Source: Actinomycetes bacterium | GTDB taxonomy: Bacteria; Actinomycetota; Acidimicrobiia; Acidimicrobiales; JAJYXR01 | NCBI GenBank assembly: GCA_021801795.1 | Contig: JAJYXR010000022.1 | Coordinates: 1 to 64,000 of the forward strand | Direction: 5' to 3' | Length of the DNA stretch: 64,000 nt | Shown: positions 50,298-58,618 of the stretch, in pieces | Layout of the letters: the number at the start of each line of letters is the position of its first letter | How positions within the stretch are numbered: position 1 is the stretch's first letter | Notes under the pieces: model-generated | Database searches by the model: none | Seen by the model: only the letters and a program-made list of their open reading frames with translations | What the model was told of the DNA's origin: nothing | Made by a program: the position numbers and the translations under genes

Positions 50298-51449
50298 ATG
50301 GGCGATCCACTGTTCATGAACGGCGTTGGACTGGCGGTCCTGGTGATAGTCATCGTGAAGGTCCTGGTGGCCTTCGCGGCGCTCATGGTGGCCGTCATGT
50401 TCATGATCTGGTTCGAGCGCAAGGTCATCTCCGACATGCAGGCACGTATCGGGCCGAACCGTGCCGGTCCCTTCGGGCTGCTCCAGACGCTCGCAGACGG
50501 CATCAAGCTCTTCTTCAAGGAGGATCTGCTGCCCGAGCGCGCCGACCTGCCCGTCTTCAAGCTCGCGCCCTACCTTTCGATAGTGCCCGCCTTCCTGGCC
50601 TTCGCCATAGTTCCCGTCGGTGGCGTGGTGACCGTCGCGGGCCATACCTTCGACCTGCAGGTAGCCGATCCACCCATCGGGATCCTCTTCCTGCTCGCGA
50701 TGTCCTCCATCTCGGTCTACGGGGTGATGCTCGCGGGCTGGTCGTCTGGGTCGAAGTACCCGCTGCTCGGCTCCGTGCGCGCCTCGGCTCAGATGATCTC
50801 CTACGAGGCGGCTCTCGGCATGACCGTCACTGCGGTCGTACTCATCACCGGATCCCTTTCCACCAGGGCAATGGTCATCTCCCAGGCCTCCCATGTGTGG
50901 GACTGGAATATCATCCGCCTGGGTGTGGTGCCCTTCGTGCTCTTCATGGTCGCCATCACGGCCGAGCTGAACAGGCCCCCCTTCGACCTGGTCGAGGCCG
51001 AGCAGGAACTGGTCGGCGGCTTCAACACCGAGTACTCCTCGATCCGCTTCGCCCTCTTCTACCTCGCGGAGTTCATGAACACCATCACCATGTCGGCCGT
51101 GGTGGTGACGCTTTTCCTGGGCGGCCCCGACGGTCCGGGGTTCCACTTCCTCAGGTGGCTGTGGCCGATCCTGTGGTTCATAGGCAAGACCCTGGCCTTC
51201 CTCTTCGTCTACGTCTGGCTTCGCGCAGCGCTTCCTCGCCTTCGCTACGACCAGCTCATGGACCTCGGTTGGAAGAGGCTGATACCGCTCTCGCTAGGCT
51301 GGCTGCTCGTCGTGGCTGCCGTGCTGGTGGATCGCTGGTGGGGTCTGGTGGTGGCGGCAGGTCTCGTGCTGGGGGCTGTCGTGCTGTCCCGGTCGGCACT
51401 GGTCGGCAGGGTCCGTACCGACGAACTGGAACCGGAGGCCACCAGCTGA
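50298..51449 (+). CDS. nuoH: NADH-quinone oxidoreductase subunit H
   Basis: This membrane subunit of 383 residues, about eight helices, joins the hydrophilic arm to the proton pumps. It has FERKVISDMQARIGPNRAGPFGLLQTLADGIKLFFKEDLLP, SKYPLLGSVRASAQMISYEAALGM, and ITAELNRPPFDLVEAEQELVGGFNTEYSS. It follows nuoG by 2 bp. Confidence 0.96.
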   Translation: MGDPLFMNGVGLAVLVIVIVKVLVAFAALMVAVMFMIWFERKVISDMQARIGPNRAGPFGLLQTLADGIKLFFKEDLLPERADLPVFKLAPYLSIVPAFLAFAIVPVGGVVTVAGHTFDLQVADPPIGILFLLAMSSISVYGVMLAGWSSGSKYPLLGSVRASAQMISYEAALGMTVTAVVLITGSLSTRAMVISQASHVWDWNIIRLGVVPFVLFMVAITAELNRPPFDLVEAEQELVGGFNTEYSSIRFALFYLAEFMNTITMSAVVVTLFLGGPDGPGFHFLRWLWPILWFIGKTLAFLFVYVWLRAALPRLRYDQLMDLGWKRLIPLSLGWLLVVAAVLVDRWWGLVVAAGLVLGAVVLSRSALVGRVRTDELEPEATS

Positions 51450-52267
51450 TGGGCATATTCGAAGAGATGCGCGAGGAGCTGAACTTCTTCGGTGGCTTCC
51501 GGGTCACCCTCGAGCAGATGGCCCGGCCTCGTGTGACATCTCAGTATCCAGACGAGAAGAAGCCGAAGCCCCCGCGGACCCACGGGCGCCATGTCCTGAA
51601 CCGTTACGAGGACGGCATGGAGAAGTGCATAGGCTGCGAGCTCTGCGCCGGGGTGTGCCCGGCAGACTGCATCTACGTACGGGGTGCCAGTAACCCACCT
51701 GACGATCCTGTATCACCTGGTGAGCGCTACGGCTTCGTCTACGAGATCAACTTTCTTCGCTGCATCCACTGCGACATGTGCGTCGAGGCCTGCCCCACTC
51801 AGGCCATCACCGAGAGCAAGCTCTTCGAGTTCTCCTTCACCAACCGTGCCGACGCCATATATACCAAGGCAGAGCTCCTCGTAGGCGACGACGGCCATCC
51901 CCAGCACATGCCCTGGGAGGACTGGCGTGACGGCGACGACCAGAACACATCTGCCTGGATGCGGGCGACCTCACCTGGGGGGAGGGCATCCTACGAGGGG
52001 CGCGTGAGCTGGTCCGGCGAGCTCGGATATGGAGTACGGGCCCCCGAGCGTGGACAGGCTCTGGATCCCCCCGGTCCCCTGGCCGAGGTGTTCGCGTTGA
52101 GAGAATCCCTCGCCAGCCACCTGCTGGCAGCCGACAGGCCGGAGGCAGAGCGCGGCATGAAGGGCGTGGCCTACCGGATGCGGGGTCGCCTGGAAAAGGC
52201 CCGAGCGCGGGGCAGGGCGCGGGGCAGGGCGCGGGCCGGCAGAGCCCAGGCAGGAGGCGAGGCGTGA
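51449..52267 (+). CDS. nuoI: NADH-quinone oxidoreductase subunit I with long C-terminal extension
   Basis: This 8-iron ferredoxin subunit of 272 residues carries clusters N6a and N6b. The ligands are in KCIGCELCAGVCPADCIYVRG and RCIHCDMCVEACPTQAITES. The usual length is about 180-200, and the extra 90 residues at the C-terminus end in Arg-Ala-Gly repeats (RARGRARGRARAG). ATG 51449 overlaps the nuoH stop; the stop overlaps nuoJ. Confidence 0.95.
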   Translation: MGIFEEMREELNFFGGFRVTLEQMARPRVTSQYPDEKKPKPPRTHGRHVLNRYEDGMEKCIGCELCAGVCPADCIYVRGASNPPDDPVSPGERYGFVYEINFLRCIHCDMCVEACPTQAITESKLFEFSFTNRADAIYTKAELLVGDDGHPQHMPWEDWRDGDDQNTSAWMRATSPGGRASYEGRVSWSGELGYGVRAPERGQALDPPGPLAEVFALRESLASHLLAADRPEAERGMKGVAYRMRGRLEKARARGRARGRARAGRAQAGGEA

Positions 52268-53016
52268 GCGCCCACATCCTGGCTGCCGTCTCCACGGTGG
52301 ACGCCCTGACATTCGCGGTGTCTGCCCTCATAGTGCTGGCAGGGGCCGTAGGGGTGGTGGTGTCCAGGCATCCCGTGCATGCTGCCCTCATGCTCGTCAT
52401 GACCCTCTTCGGAGTGGCGGTGCTCTTCGTGGAGCAGCGAGCGGAGTTCCTGGCCGCCGTACAGGTAATCGTCTACGCCGGTGCGATCGTGGTGCTGTTC
52501 CTATTCGTGATCATGTTCCTCGGTGTGGACAGGCGTGAGAGCGTGGCCGCGGAGCCCTTGAGGGGCCAGCGGCCCCTCGCTCTCGTCCTGGTCGTCCTCG
52601 GCTTCGCCGGCCTGGTCGTCCTCGGCGCCGAGGCCCACTGGTCGGTGGGTGCCCACTCGGTGGCAGGCGTGGCCCGGGGTCAAGCAGGAGGGAATGTGGC
52701 GGCCCTCGGCAGGGCGGTCTTCACCACCTACCTGTTTCCCTTCGAGGTGACCGCCGCGCTGCTCGTGATCGCCGTGGTCGGCGCCGTGGTCCTCGCGAGG
52801 CGTCCTCCCCGGATAGCTCCCCCCACCGAAGAGGTGCCCTTCGAGGGTGCCGACGTAGCCAGGCCGGCCAGCGGGGAGCCCGGTGGCAGCGAGCGACGGG
52901 CCGACGGGGAGCCCGGTGGCGGGCGGGCCGACGGGGAGCCCGCGGAGCCTGTGCGGGTAGGCAGTCCGAGCGATCCCCGCCCCGGTGGCGAGACTTCCGT
53001 GGAGGTATCCCGGTGA
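52264..53016 (+). CDS. nuoJ: NADH-quinone oxidoreductase subunit J
   Basis: This membrane subunit of 250 residues has five helices. Signature segments are [51 protein letters not shown]. The C-terminal 80 residues are a hydrophilic tail with ADGEPGG-type repeats that are not in the family. The GTG overlaps the nuoI stop. Confidence 0.94.
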   Translation: MSAHILAAVSTVDALTFAVSALIVLAGAVGVVVSRHPVHAALMLVMTLFGVAVLFVEQRAEFLAAVQVIVYAGAIVVLFLFVIMFLGVDRRESVAAEPLRGQRPLALVLVVLGFAGLVVLGAEAHWSVGAHSVAGVARGQAGGNVAALGRAVFTTYLFPFEVTAALLVIAVVGAVVLARRPPRIAPPTEEVPFEGADVARPASGEPGGSERRADGEPGGGRADGEPAEPVRVGSPSDPRPGGETSVEVSR

Positions 53017-53318
53017 CGGTGCCCGGTGCCTGGTACCTGGGGCTCTCGGTGGTCCTCTTCGCCATCGGCGCGCTGGGTGTGCTGGTGCGCCGGAACGTCC
53101 TGGTGATGTTCATGTGCGTGGAGCTGATGCTGAATGCCGCGAACCTGGCCTTCGTGACCTTCTCGAGGATGCTCGACGACATAGGCGGGCAGGCACTGGT
53201 GTTCTTCGTCCTGGTGGTGGCAGCGGCCGAGGTGGTGGTCGGCTTGGGAATAGTCGTAGCCATCTTCCGGAGGCGCCAGGACGCGACCGCAGACGACTTC
53301 CACGTACTCAAGGGCTGA
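53013..53318 (+). CDS. nuoK: NADH-quinone oxidoreductase subunit K
   Basis: This antiporter-like small subunit of 101 residues has three helices and the conserved [32 protein letters not shown] with the buried glutamate. The GTG overlaps the nuoJ stop. Length matches the family exactly. Confidence 0.96.
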   Translation: MTVPGAWYLGLSVVLFAIGALGVLVRRNVLVMFMCVELMLNAANLAFVTFSRMLDDIGGQALVFFVLVVAAAEVVVGLGIVVAIFRRRQDATADDFHVLKG

Positions 53319-53343
53319 CGGAACCAAGGACTGACTCAGAACG

Positions 53344-55317
53344 ATGATCCATGCCGCCTATCTGATGGTGCTGTTGCCGCTGGCCGGCTTCGCCGTGCTG
53401 GTCGTTCTCGGTCGCCGTCTGGGTGATCCCTGGGCGGGCTGGCTGGCCACGCTGGCCGTCGCCGGTTCCTTCGTGGCGACCTGCGTCACCTACGCGGGAC
53501 TGCTGTCGAGGCCCTCGGGGGCGTCTCGTGAGGTCACCCAGAACTTCTTCACCTGGATATCCGCCGGGCCGCTGCACGTGCACGCGGGCATCCTGGTCGA
53601 TCCCCTGTCGATGACCATGGCGCTGTTCGTGAGTGGGGTCAGCACCCTGATCCACCTTTACTCGATCGGGTACATGAAGCGTGACCGGGACTTCCCGAAG
53701 TTCTTCCTCTACCTGAACCTTTTCGTCGCCTCCATGATGCTCCTGGTCCTGGGTTCCAGCCTGCTGGTCACCTTCGTGGGCTGGGAAGGGGTGGGTCTGT
53801 GCTCCTACTTCCTGATCGCCTACTGGTTCGAGAGGCCTTCTGCTGCCAGCGCGGGGAAGAAGGCCTTCATCTACAACCGGATCGGGGACGCGGGGTTCCT
53901 CCTGGCGATGTTCCTGCTCTTCGAGAAGACAGGCACCCTCTCCTACCGGGGAATATTCGCCCACGCGTCTGACCTGTCGACGGGGGTGGCCACGGCGGCA
54001 TGCCTGCTGCTCTTCCTAGCCGCCGCAGGAAAGTCGGCCCAGATCCCGCTGTTCCCCTGGCTTCCCGACGCCATGGAGGGCCCCACGCCGGTCTCGGCCC
54101 TCATCCATGCCGCGACCATGGTGACCGCGGGCGTGTACCTGTTGTGTCGGATGAGCCCCGTGCTGGCAACGGCACACGACGCCCAGCTGGTGATTGCCTC
54201 GGTAGGGGCAGCGACCGCCTTCGTGGGCGCGACCATCGCGTGCGCGCAGGACGACATAAAGAAGGTGGTGGCATTCTCCACGGTGTCCCAGCTCGGATAC
54301 ATGTTCCTGGCGGTGGGCACCGGAGCGTACGAGGCTGCCATATTCCTCATGGTCGCCCACGCCTTCTACAAGGGGCTGCTGTTCCTCGGGTCCGGTTCGG
54401 TCATCCATGGTCTGCACGACGAGCAGGACCTGAAACGCATGGGGGGCCTGGCTCGTTACCTGCCGCTCACGGCTGTCACCTTTGCCTCGGGGTGGTTCGC
54501 GCTGGCTGGCGTACCGCCGTTGTCGGGGTTCTGGGCCAAGGGTGACGTGCTCGACAACGCCTTTGCCCGCTACCCGACCTTATGGGTCATCGGGATCATC
54601 ACAGCAGCTCTCACCGCGTACTATTCGAGCAGGCTCTTCATCCTCGCCTTCACCGGCGAGGCACGGTGGCGCCATTCAGAGGCCACCGGCGGGCCGGCAC
54701 CAGCTTCGACGTCCCCGGCAGCCGCCGCCCAGGCAGCCCAGGCAGCCTCCGTGGCGGCTCACCTGGGACCCCACGAGGAGCCTCATGAAGCGCCGGTCAC
54801 CATGGCCGTTCCTCTGGTGGTGCTGGCGGTGGCAGCCTTCGCAGCGGGAATGCTCAGCCTGCCATGGCACACCGGGATCACACGACCGCTCGCCTGGCTC
54901 GACCCAGTATTCGGGTCGAGCCTCTACGCTGCCCACCAGTCCACGGCTACCAAGTGGGTGCTCGGCGTGGTCGACTCGCTGGTTGCCTTCGGCGGCATAG
55001 GGGCGGCTTGGCTCCTGTGGCGGCGCACCTGGCGGCGCCCGGCTCTCGAACCGGACTTCCTGAGGAGAGTGTGGTACGTGAACGAGCTCTACGATCTCCT
55101 TATAGGTAGGCCAGGAGCCAGGCTGGCATCCTTCGCCTCCGGCGTGATCGACAGGCGGGCCATCGACGGAGTGGTGGAGGGGGTGGGAACCGCCACCAGG
55201 GGAGCCGGTTCTGCCCTCAGGCGTCTCCAGACGGGCTTCCTCAGGCAGTACGCCCTCGGGATTGTCCTCGGAATCGTGCTGCTGCTCGCGTTCATGCTTA
55301 CGAGGGTCTGGCCATGA
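53344..55317 (+). CDS. nuoL: NADH-quinone oxidoreductase subunit L
   Basis: This Mrp-antiporter-like proton pump of 657 residues ends in the long lateral helix. Motifs include VGWEGVGLCSYFLIAYWFERPSA, LFPWLPDAMEGPTPVSALIHAATMVTAGVYLL and FSTVSQLGYMFLAVGTGAYEAAIFLMVAHAFYKGLLFLGSGSVIH. An Ala/Gln-rich insert (AAAAQAAQAASVAAH) follows helix 12 in a loop. ATG 53344 is 25 bp after nuoK; the stop overlaps nuoM. Confidence 0.96.
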   Translation: MIHAAYLMVLLPLAGFAVLVVLGRRLGDPWAGWLATLAVAGSFVATCVTYAGLLSRPSGASREVTQNFFTWISAGPLHVHAGILVDPLSMTMALFVSGVSTLIHLYSIGYMKRDRDFPKFFLYLNLFVASMMLLVLGSSLLVTFVGWEGVGLCSYFLIAYWFERPSAASAGKKAFIYNRIGDAGFLLAMFLLFEKTGTLSYRGIFAHASDLSTGVATAACLLLFLAAAGKSAQIPLFPWLPDAMEGPTPVSALIHAATMVTAGVYLLCRMSPVLATAHDAQLVIASVGAATAFVGATIACAQDDIKKVVAFSTVSQLGYMFLAVGTGAYEAAIFLMVAHAFYKGLLFLGSGSVIHGLHDEQDLKRMGGLARYLPLTAVTFASGWFALAGVPPLSGFWAKGDVLDNAFARYPTLWVIGIITAALTAYYSSRLFILAFTGEARWRHSEATGGPAPASTSPAAAAQAAQAASVAAHLGPHEEPHEAPVTMAVPLVVLAVAAFAAGMLSLPWHTGITRPLAWLDPVFGSSLYAAHQSTATKWVLGVVDSLVAFGGIGAAWLLWRRTWRRPALEPDFLRRVWYVNELYDLLIGRPGARLASFASGVIDRRAIDGVVEGVGTATRGAGSALRRLQTGFLRQYALGIVLGIVLLLAFMLTRVWP

Positions 55318-56888
55318 TCCATCACGAACCCGAGTTCCCCTTCCTCACCACCCTGGTCCTCCTTCCTGCCGTCGGTGCGGTGCTCGCAGCTCTCGTTCCG
55401 CGGAGCATCTCCAAGGAGGCCGAGAGAAGGCTGGTCCAGGCCATTGGCCTTGTCACCACCCTGCTCACCCTGGCCCTGGCCATCTGGGTGACGGTCCGCT
55501 TCCGGGTAGGTGACGGCGGCTACCAGATGACCAGCCGCCATAGCTGGGCCGCCACCCTCGGCATCTCCTGGCACCTCGGGGTAGACGGCATATCGTTGTT
55601 CCTGGTCCTGCTCACGGCAGTGCTATTCCCGGTGGCCCTCACCGGTGGTGCCGTAAAGCAGAACCCGCGGTCCTTCGTGGCCTGGATGCTCCTGCTCGAG
55701 GCCGGCTGCCTGGGGAGCTTCCTCTCGCTGGACGTGATCCTCTTCTTCATCTTCTTCGATCTGACCCTGGTGCCGGTCTACTTCGTGATCGCGGGATGGG
55801 GATTCGGTAACCGGTCCCATGCTGCCACGAAGTTCTTCCTATACACCTTCCTCGGTTCCGCTCTGATGCTGGTGGCGATGGTGGCACTCGCGGTGATCCA
55901 CGACTCCCAGACGGGCGTGTTCACCTTTGATCTGGTGTCCCTGGCCCATACGCACCTCAGCCTTTCCGACCAGGTGCTGCTCTTCCTCGGATTCACGGCA
56001 GCCTTCGCGGTGAAGGCACCTGTGTTCCCGTTCCATACCTGGTCTCCGGACGCCTACGCCGCAGCTCCTACCGGTGGAGCGGTGGCGCTTGCTGCGATCA
56101 TGGCCAAGCTCGGCACCTACGGCATCATCCGGTTCGACCTGACTCTGTTCCCGAGGGCCACCGTCGACCTCGCCCCGCTGCTTCTCACCCTCGGCGTAGC
56201 CGGGATCGTCTACGGAGCTGTCGTAGCCTGCGTGCAGCGGGACCTGAAGCGGCTGGTGGCCTACTCCTCACTCGGGCATCTCGGGTTCATCGTGATCGGT
56301 ATATTCGCGCTCAGCACCGACGGCCTCGCGGGCGGGGTGCTGGCAATGGTGAACCACGGGATCATCATCGCGGCCATCTTCCTCCTGATCGGCTGGATCT
56401 ACGAACGGCGCGGCACCTGGAACGTGAAGGAGCTGAAGGGTCTCCAGCGCCCGGCACCCATCCTGGCGGCCTCCTTCACCGTCGTCATGCTGGCCGCCAT
56501 CGGCCTGCCGGGCCTGAACGGCTTCGTGGGCGAGTTCCTCATCCTCCTAGGGACCTTCGTCGCACACCGCTGGTGGGCTGTGGTGGCCACCGCGGGAGTG
56601 GTCCTGTCGGCCCTATACCTGCTCTGGGCCTACCAGCAGGCATTCCACGGCGTAGCAGACGAGGTCAATGCCCAGACCCGTGATCTGAGCTGGCGTGAGG
56701 GGTTGCTGATCGCACCCCTCATCGTGCTCATCGTGCTCATCGGTGTCTATCCGAAGCCAGTCCTCGACAGGATCACCCCCTCGGTGAACGACCTGGTGGC
56801 TCATGTCGACCGGGCTACCGGCGCGCCGGCAGCCCCGAAGATCGGTTACCGGGCGGCAGCGCCGGGCCGCACCAGGAGGCTGCCATGA
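55314..56888 (+). CDS. nuoM: NADH-quinone oxidoreductase subunit M
   Basis: This proton-pump subunit of 524 residues has WHLGVDGISLFLVLLTAVLFP, FFDLTLVPVYFVIAGWG, FPFHTWSPDAYAAAPTGGAVALAAIMAKLGTYG and AYSSLGHLGFIVIGIF. The ATG overlaps the nuoL stop, and the gene overlaps nuoN by 4 bp. Confidence 0.96.
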   Translation: MIHHEPEFPFLTTLVLLPAVGAVLAALVPRSISKEAERRLVQAIGLVTTLLTLALAIWVTVRFRVGDGGYQMTSRHSWAATLGISWHLGVDGISLFLVLLTAVLFPVALTGGAVKQNPRSFVAWMLLLEAGCLGSFLSLDVILFFIFFDLTLVPVYFVIAGWGFGNRSHAATKFFLYTFLGSALMLVAMVALAVIHDSQTGVFTFDLVSLAHTHLSLSDQVLLFLGFTAAFAVKAPVFPFHTWSPDAYAAAPTGGAVALAAIMAKLGTYGIIRFDLTLFPRATVDLAPLLLTLGVAGIVYGAVVACVQRDLKRLVAYSSLGHLGFIVIGIFALSTDGLAGGVLAMVNHGIIIAAIFLLIGWIYERRGTWNVKELKGLQRPAPILAASFTVVMLAAIGLPGLNGFVGEFLILLGTFVAHRWWAVVATAGVVLSALYLLWAYQQAFHGVADEVNAQTRDLSWREGLLIAPLIVLIVLIGVYPKPVLDRITPSVNDLVAHVDRATGAPAAPKIGYRAAAPGRTRRLP

Positions 56889-58618
56889 GCCCTGCCCACC
56901 TGCTGACAGCGGCGCTGTCGGTCTCGGCTGTGAGGGGCGGCACGCTCAGCCTCCCCCACATCGACTACCTGACGATCCTGCCCGAGCTCATCTTCCTTGG
57001 TGGCGCGCTGGTCATGCTCCTGCACTCCGCGCTCATCAGGCGCACCATGGACGCTGCCACCTCGACATCCTGGGCACTTAGCGCGGCTACAGCGGCGCTG
57101 GTGGCCTCCCTGGTCCAGTGGTACGAGGTGAGCGCACACGGCCCGAAGGTGGCAGTGGCAGGGGCCGTGGCATTCGACGGTTTCAGCGTCTTCGTGACGA
57201 TACTGGTGTCCTCGGCGACCCTGGTAGCGATACTCATTAGCCACTCCTGGCTGGAGCGCGAGGGCGTGCGGGGTCCGGAGATGCAGGCTCTCATGCTCGT
57301 CTCCGCGATGGGGGCCATGCTGATGGGCGCAGCCAACGACCTCATCATGGTCTTCCTGGGACTGGAGATCCTCTCGATCGCCCTCTACGTCCTCGCGGCC
57401 TTCGACCACCGACGCCCCGCTTCGGGCGAGGCAGCGCTCAAGTACTTCATCCTCGGTGCCTTCTCCTCAGCCGTCTTCGTCTACGGGATAGCGCTGGTAT
57501 ACGGAGCAACCGGTACGACGAACCTGCCGCAGATCGCCGACTTCCTCTCCCGTAACCTGCTGCTGCACAACGGTCTGCTGCTCGGAGGTCTGGCGCTGCT
57601 CCTCGCAGGCTTCTGCTTCAAGATCGCAGCGGTGCCCTTCCACATGTGGACACCGGACGTCTACCAGGGGGCGCCGACGCCAGTCACCGGCTTCATGTCG
57701 GCCATAGCCAAGGTAGGCGGTTTCGCGGCCCTGCTCAGGGTATTCGTCTCATCCTTCGGTCTGCTGAGAGCCGACTGGCAGCCTGCCATCTGGGTTATAG
57801 CAGCCTTGACGCTCCTGCTCGGTGCCTCCGTAGCCCTAGTCCAGCGGGACGTGAAGCGGATGCTGGCCTACTCGTCCATAAACCACGCCGGCTTCGTGCT
57901 CCTGGGGCTCCAGGCTGCCACCAGCCGCGGGGTATCGGACTCCCTCTACTACCTCTTCGCCTACGCCTTCATGGCTCTCGGCAGCTTCGCCGTAGTGAGC
58001 ATCGTAGGTGCCAAGGGCGATGGGAACCACCGCCTGGATGCCTACCGCTCCCTCGGCAGACGCCATCCCTGGCTGGCGGCGGCCTTCACGGTGTTCCTGC
58101 TCGGACAGGCCGGCATCCCCTTCACCACCGGCTTCCTCGCCAAGCTCGCCGTGGTGGAGGCTGCCGTCGAGGCGCACTCGGTATGGCTCGCCGGCATCGC
58201 GATGGTGTCCGCCGTGGTGGCAGCCTTCTTCTACCTTGGTCTGGTCCGCCTCATGTGGGCGGCTCCGGCCGCCGACGCCCCAGTGGCAGGCGCCCCAGCA
58301 GGGGCAATGGCGAGCGTGGGTGCAGCCACAGCATCTATGCAGCCGGCTGAGCGAGTCTCAGCCGGCGCTCTGGCGTCCCCTGTGGGGACCGCGGCAGGGC
58401 AGGTGTCGGGTTCTGCGGCTGGGTCTCCCGCGGGGGCTGGCAGCACCTCAGGAGAGGAGGCCGGCAGCACCTCCGAAGAGACGGAGGAGCCAGCCCTGTC
58501 GACTCCACTGGGAGTTGGTATCGCCATCGCGCTGTGTGCCGGCGTGACGGTGGTGTTTGGGGTCATACCAGCTCCCCTGCTGGACTTCGCCCATCAGGCG
58601 ACCTTGCTCATCCGCTGA
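56885..58618 (+). CDS. nuoN: NADH-quinone oxidoreductase subunit N with loop insertion
   Basis: This proton-pump subunit of 577 residues has FLGLEILSIALYVLAAF, SAEAALKYF-like GEAALKYFILGAFSSAVFVYGIAL, FHMWTPDVYQGAPTPVTGFMSAIAKVGGFAAL and AYSSINHAGFVLLGL. Between the last two helices there is an insert of about 90 residues rich in Ala, Gly, Ser and Glu that standard NuoN lacks. It ends the operon. Its stop overlaps by 11 bp the 3' end of the convergent MprF-like gene. Confidence 0.95.
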   Translation: MSPAHLLTAALSVSAVRGGTLSLPHIDYLTILPELIFLGGALVMLLHSALIRRTMDAATSTSWALSAATAALVASLVQWYEVSAHGPKVAVAGAVAFDGFSVFVTILVSSATLVAILISHSWLEREGVRGPEMQALMLVSAMGAMLMGAANDLIMVFLGLEILSIALYVLAAFDHRRPASGEAALKYFILGAFSSAVFVYGIALVYGATGTTNLPQIADFLSRNLLLHNGLLLGGLALLLAGFCFKIAAVPFHMWTPDVYQGAPTPVTGFMSAIAKVGGFAALLRVFVSSFGLLRADWQPAIWVIAALTLLLGASVALVQRDVKRMLAYSSINHAGFVLLGLQAATSRGVSDSLYYLFAYAFMALGSFAVVSIVGAKGDGNHRLDAYRSLGRRHPWLAAAFTVFLLGQAGIPFTTGFLAKLAVVEAAVEAHSVWLAGIAMVSAVVAAFFYLGLVRLMWAAPAADAPVAGAPAGAMASVGAATASMQPAERVSAGALASPVGTAAGQVSGSAAGSPAGAGSTSGEEAGSTSEETEEPALSTPLGVGIAIALCAGVTVVFGVIPAPLLDFAHQATLLIR

